From NCBI GenBank assembly GCA_964368495.1, contig CAYJAJ010000008.1:1-64000 (forward strand): DNA of 64,000 nt. Reading direction: 5' to 3'. The notes beneath the pieces were generated by a model that searched no databases, was not told the DNA's origin, and saw only the letters and a program-made list of their open reading frames with translations. This DNA comes from CALVGQ01 sp964368495. GTDB taxonomy: Bacteria; Bacillota_I; Bacilli_A; Erysipelotrichales; Erysipelotrichaceae. Made by a program: the position numbers and the translations under genes. Below, piece after piece: positions 61,177-64,000 of this stretch (position 1 is the stretch's first letter; the number at the start of each line of letters is the position of its first letter).

Positions 61177-62661
61177 TTATAAAATTAATAATCCGAATAA
61201 GATACATCCGATAATTACTGCAGCTCCAATAGCAATCGGAAGAACTTTTTTAAGAATAACTCCTTCTTGACCTAAAATACCAGCTGTCGTTGTACCAAGA
61301 ATAATATTCCCTGGACAAATTGTATTCCCAATCGCACCACCTGTAGTTTGAGCAGCTAAGATTGGTGCTGGATCGAATTGTAATAACTCAGCAGTAGTTA
61401 ATTGGAATTCAGCAAACAAGATATTTGAAGCCATGTTGCTACTTGTCATGAATGCCCCTAACATCCCAACTACTGGCGATAATACTGCATATCCTTGACC
61501 TAAGAAATCAACAATCCCTCTTGCAAGTACAACTGTTTGACCTGTACCACCCATAATTCTTGACATGATAATGAATGATGTTACAGCAATTGTTGANNNN
61601 NNNNNNNNNNNNNNNNNNNNNNNNNNNNNNNNNNNNNNNNNNNNNNNNNNNNNNNNNNNNNNNNNNNNNNNNNNNNNNNNNNNNNNNNNNNNNNNNGCGT
61701 TTTTAATTGGCGTAATTAATAACACGAATAATGTAATAAATGTTAAGACATAATATGGAACGAATGCTTGATTCATTGACATATCTTTAGGATAATCTTC
61801 CTCTTCTTTGCTTGTTTTAGTTCTGTCAAACACTTGACTTTCTTCAATTCTCCAAGGTGTATTATATAATTTTGTTTTACCTAATAATAGACCTACACCT
61901 AAAGAAATACAGCAAGGAACAAAGCAAGCTAAAGTTTGGTTAATTTGTCCTAAGAACAATTGTCCACCACCTTGAATTAGTGAGAAAATAACAATTGCAG
62001 GTAACCCTTTTTTAAGCGCTTTAAATCCACCATAAAATAAACAGATACTAACCCCTAATAATGCATTCCAAATCCAGATAAATGTTCCTGCATAGAAAGC
62101 AGTTTCTAAAAGTAATGCTGGATTTGACGCTAAATCAGTTTGTAATACTAATGCATCCCATGCAACAGCTAATGTTCCAAATGTGTTTGCCCATGAATGA
62201 CCAACAAGCGGAATAACAACTGCCCAAAACGGTGTTACACCTAAACCTACTAGTAATGGAGCTCCTACTGCTACTGGAACACCAAATCCTGTAATCCCTT
62301 GTAAGAAACTTACAAATACCCATCCAATTAGAAGAACTTGTAGTAATTCATTTGGAGTAAATTTTTGCATCCCATCTCTAAATACTTTAAATGCGCCACT
62401 CTTTTTTGTAACCTCAAAAATAAGTACGGCAGTCCAAACAATGATAAGCACAGAGAAAGCACTCCATAGCCCTTTTAAGATTTCATAACCTATTAATCCT
62501 AAATCTGCTTGATAAACAAGCAATGAACCTACTAATGCAATTGCTAAACCTACAGGCGCTGCTTTTTTAGCACCCCATTGTAGTTTTAACATTAGAAACA
62601 TTAATACAATAATCGGTGCTGCTGCCACTAACCAAGTGGTGAAACTTAATGGTATGTTCAT
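61177..62661 (-). CDS. lctP: L-lactate permease (LctP family), interrupted by a gap of unknown bases
   Basis: A membrane protein of at least 12 helices. N-terminal FTTWLVAAAPIIVLMFLML, GITGFGVPVAVGAPLLVGLG and the C-terminal GAFMTSSNMASNILF and GNTICPGNIILG are those of the lactate/glycolate permease family. 100 N at 61597-61696 hide part of the middle, in-frame by chance or by scaffolding convention. The counted 494 residues are somewhat short for the family. GAAAGGGG sets the start. Confidence 0.88.
   Translation of the reverse strand: MNIPLSFTTWLVAAAPIIVLMFLMLKLQWGAKKAAPVGLAIALVGSLLVYQADLGLIGYEILKGLWSAFSVLIIVWTAVLIFEVTKKSGAFKVFRDGMQKFTPNELLQVLLIGWVFVSFLQGITGFGVPVAVGAPLLVGLGVTPFWAVVIPLVGHSWANTFGTLAVAWDALVLQTDLASNPALLLETAFYAGTFIWIWNALLGVSICLFYGGFKALKKGLPAIVIFSLIQGGGQLFLGQINQTLACFVPCCISLGVGLLLGKTKLYNTPWRIEESQVFDRTKTSKEEEDYPKDMSMNQAFVPYYVLTFITLFVLLITPIKNXXXXXXXXXXXXXXXXXXXXXXXXXXXXXXXXXXSTIAVTSFIIMSRIMGGTGQTVVLARGIVDFLGQGYAVLSPVVGMLGAFMTSSNMASNILFAEFQLTTAELLQFDPAPILAAQTTGGAIGNTICPGNIILGTTTAGILGQEGVILKKVLPIAIGAAVIIGCILFGLLIL
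61597..61696. other. Assembly gap of 100 N within lctP
   Basis: Exactly 100 undetermined bases, the usual placeholder for a gap of unknown length. Confidence 0.98.
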
Positions 62662-62992
62662 AATAATCCCCTTTCAACCATTGAGTATCTTAATTTCAAT
62701 AATAAATTTTTATTTTCACAAGTTAGCTAATAAAATAAAAGCTAACGAAGCAAATTGAAATTTTTATTACTAAAATCAAGTCCATAATATATATTTTTTT
62801 CAATATATATATCGTATAAAACCTTTGATAAATTTTATACAAAACACTAATCACATAATATATTAATTCAGTTACAAAGTCAATCTATTCATCACAAAAT
62901 TATCACAAAATTCAACCATTTTTTAACAATTTCTACAAATATATGTGAAACCGTTGAGTTTTATAACCATTATTGTTAATTTTTCAAAAGTT
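62662..62992. other. AT-rich intergenic control region upstream of lctP
   Basis: No ORF. It holds an inverted repeat GTTAGCT/AGCTAAC (near 62723), a perfect 8-bp one GTATAAAA/TTTTATAC (near 62814-62840), and a tandem ATCACAAAATT repeat near 62895. These could bind a regulator of lactate uptake; none matches a site I know for certain. Confidence 0.4.
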
Positions 62993-63023
62993 AAAAAAAC
63001 AGCTTATTTCACTATAAGCTGTT
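62993..63023 (-). terminator. Terminator of the TPM-domain gene
   Basis: AACAGCTTAT and ATAAGCTGTT form a perfect 10-bp stem with a 6-nt loop; the minus strand continues in seven T. Confidence 0.85.
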
Positions 63024-63029
63024 AATTTA

Positions 63030-63806
63030 CTATAATCTTCCACCCCTACCACCATGCATTCTTCCTGATGATCCTCTGTGGACGCTACTTCCGCCATTAT
63101 TCTTTGGTCTTGGAGTTACATTTAATGTCCTATATAAGAAAATATCTCTATTGATAGCTAATTTGAAACTATTTTCTTTCACATATTCATGAGCTGTTGG
63201 TTTCATATGAACAGTTTTTAGTTGGCTTATCATTCCATAAACGATTAACAATGCCACTAAAAATCCTGAAATCACTGCCATAAACACATCAAACAAATTA
63301 AATGATTGCATTGGAAGGTTCCCTCTATCATAAGCACCGTTAATGTGATACTCACTAATAAATTGATCACAGTTCAATGCAAAATCTGTAAACCCTTCAT
63401 AAAAATCACCGTCTCTTAAATAATCAATCATAGAATTATCAATGTATTCCAACCCGGCATCAGTAAATATATTAATTCCTTCACCTGATGTTGATATCCA
63501 ATAATCCCCATATTCCATACTTAGTAAATACAATATTCCATCATAGGCATAGCCACTATAATCATAATAATCATCCGCATAGTCCATTGAACTTTTGTTT
63601 CCTAAAGAATCAACAGTTAGTACTACCACATCAACATTCTGACGTTCACTAATTTCTTTTAAAATTGCTTCTAAATTTTGTTCTTCTTCATTGTTTAATA
63701 AATTTGCTTCATCTATAAAATAATCTTTATCTTGTGCATAAACAGTTGACACACTTATGCATATACCTATAAGGATCATTAATAAAATAAACTTTATTTT
63801 TTTCAT
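63030..63806 (-). CDS. TPM-domain membrane protein
   Basis: A 258-residue protein. A signal peptide (KFILLMILIGICISVSTVYA) leads an outside TPM domain (IDEANLLNNEEEQNLEAILKEISERQNVDVVVLTV, YDGILYLLSM). A membrane helix (VISGFLVALLIVYGMI) and a Gly/His/Arg-rich tail ending HGGRGGRL follow. TPM proteins include phosphatases and photosystem or envelope assembly factors; the role here is unknown. The second ATG (63806) suits the AGAGGA site better than the first (63812). Confidence 0.87.
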   Translation of the reverse strand: MKKIKFILLMILIGICISVSTVYAQDKDYFIDEANLLNNEEEQNLEAILKEISERQNVDVVVLTVDSLGNKSSMDYADDYYDYSGYAYDGILYLLSMEYGDYWISTSGEGINIFTDAGLEYIDNSMIDYLRDGDFYEGFTDFALNCDQFISEYHINGAYDRGNLPMQSFNLFDVFMAVISGFLVALLIVYGMISQLKTVHMKPTAHEYVKENSFKLAINRDIFLYRTLNVTPRPKNNGGSSVHRGSSGRMHGGRGGRL

Positions 63807-63818
63807 ATTCATGTCCTC

Positions 63819-64000
63819 TTACATCACTAGAGCAATTATGCCATAAAAAAGTACCGATAATATCCCAGTCAGCCCAACTAACCAGATGATTGCTGCTTTT
63901 TTGTCTACCGGAAGGTTTCCTACAAATTTTCCAGTTTGCCCGTTCATCGCAAACATATATTTTTTATTTTGATAAGTTGTAGTCAAAACCCATACAGGAT
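63819..64000 (-). CDS. C-terminal end of a protein with one membrane helix, 5' part outside the window
   Basis: The last 59 or so residues read PVWVLTTTYQNKKYMFAMNG, then QTGKFVGNLPVDKKAA and a final helix (IWLVGLTGILSVLFYGIIALVM). This ending is common in TFIIB-type zinc-ribbon membrane proteins of Firmicutes that often neighbour TPM genes. The stop lies 12 bases before the TPM start, so the two are likely one operon. Confidence 0.7.
   Translation of the reverse strand, partial: PVWVLTTTYQNKKYMFAMNGQTGKFVGNLPVDKKAAIIWLVGLTGILSVLFYGIIALVM

Noticed and set aside
61565..61753. Plus-strand ORF spanning the N run
   Set aside because: It exists only because undetermined bases contain no stop codons.

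Overview
The window is a low-GC, densely packed Gram-positive chromosome segment from an endospore former. It carries the dacF, spoIIAA-spoIIAB-sigF and spoVAC-AD-AE-AF cluster, two T-box leaders, a THF riboswitch, a class B sortase, an LTA-synthase-type enzyme and two D,D-carboxypeptidases. The spoVA operon lacks AA and AB, trpB stands alone, and folate is imported through an ECF S component. This fits a gut-type Firmicute, perhaps the Erysipelotrichia/Coprobacillus side, but the assignment to class is inference. No rRNA, tRNA, CRISPR array, transposase or prophage was seen.

Layout. 1-7.5 kb: the N-terminal 2155 residues of a giant secreted adhesin-like protein (cut by the window edge), divergent from a class B sortase. 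7.5-11.3 kb: yebC, purF with a possible leader-peptide attenuator, and scpAB. 11.4-13 kb: an orphan trpB behind a T-box. 13-19 kb: sporulation cluster. 19-23.2 kb: a VanZ-domain protein, then leuS with a T-box and a strong promoter. 23-28.4 kb: metabolic and transport genes (beta-hydroxyacid dehydrogenase, Gx transporter, NusG-II protein, MATE, MgtC, HAD). 28.4-33.8 kb: a CadC-like repressor coupled to a DEDDh exonuclease, an Fe-S aldo/keto reductase, NfnAB and a lipoprotein. 33.8-37.3 kb: secG-rnr-nitroreductase-smpB. 37.4-46 kb: a GtrA protein, an HPr-like protein, an AraC regulator, two SpoU/TrmH methyltransferases, an SDR, a polysaccharide deacetylase, and a tightly overlapped U32-U32-TrmH-HprK/PEPCK-like operon. 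46-56 kb: a HAD phosphatase, folT with a THF riboswitch, a CapA-like lipoprotein, an aminotransferase, an LtaS-like enzyme, typA, a D,D-carboxypeptidase and an Asp-rich miniprotein. 56-58.5 kb: an arsP-redox-disulfide-arsC operon whose promoter is covered by three evenly spaced palindromes. 58.5-64 kb: an ABC-2 transporter, a radical SAM protein, lactate permease (interrupted by 100 N), a TPM-domain protein and the tail of another gene.

How the genes work together. Several modules are familiar: secG/rnr/smpB (secretion, RNA decay and ribosome rescue), spoIIA/spoVA (forespore sigma factor and dipicolinate uptake), NfnAB (electron bifurcation), and arsenical efflux and reduction. Amino-acid and folate supply is controlled by RNA: T-boxes on leuS and trpB, a THF riboswitch on folT.

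The less expected points are the HprK-like P-loop protein translationally coupled to RNA-modification genes, the dacF Shine-Dalgarno buried in the preceding terminator hairpin, the MATE gene whose only good ribosome site points at an AUC codon, the ArsR-type operators without a local arsR, and an orphan trpB that suggests indole salvage.
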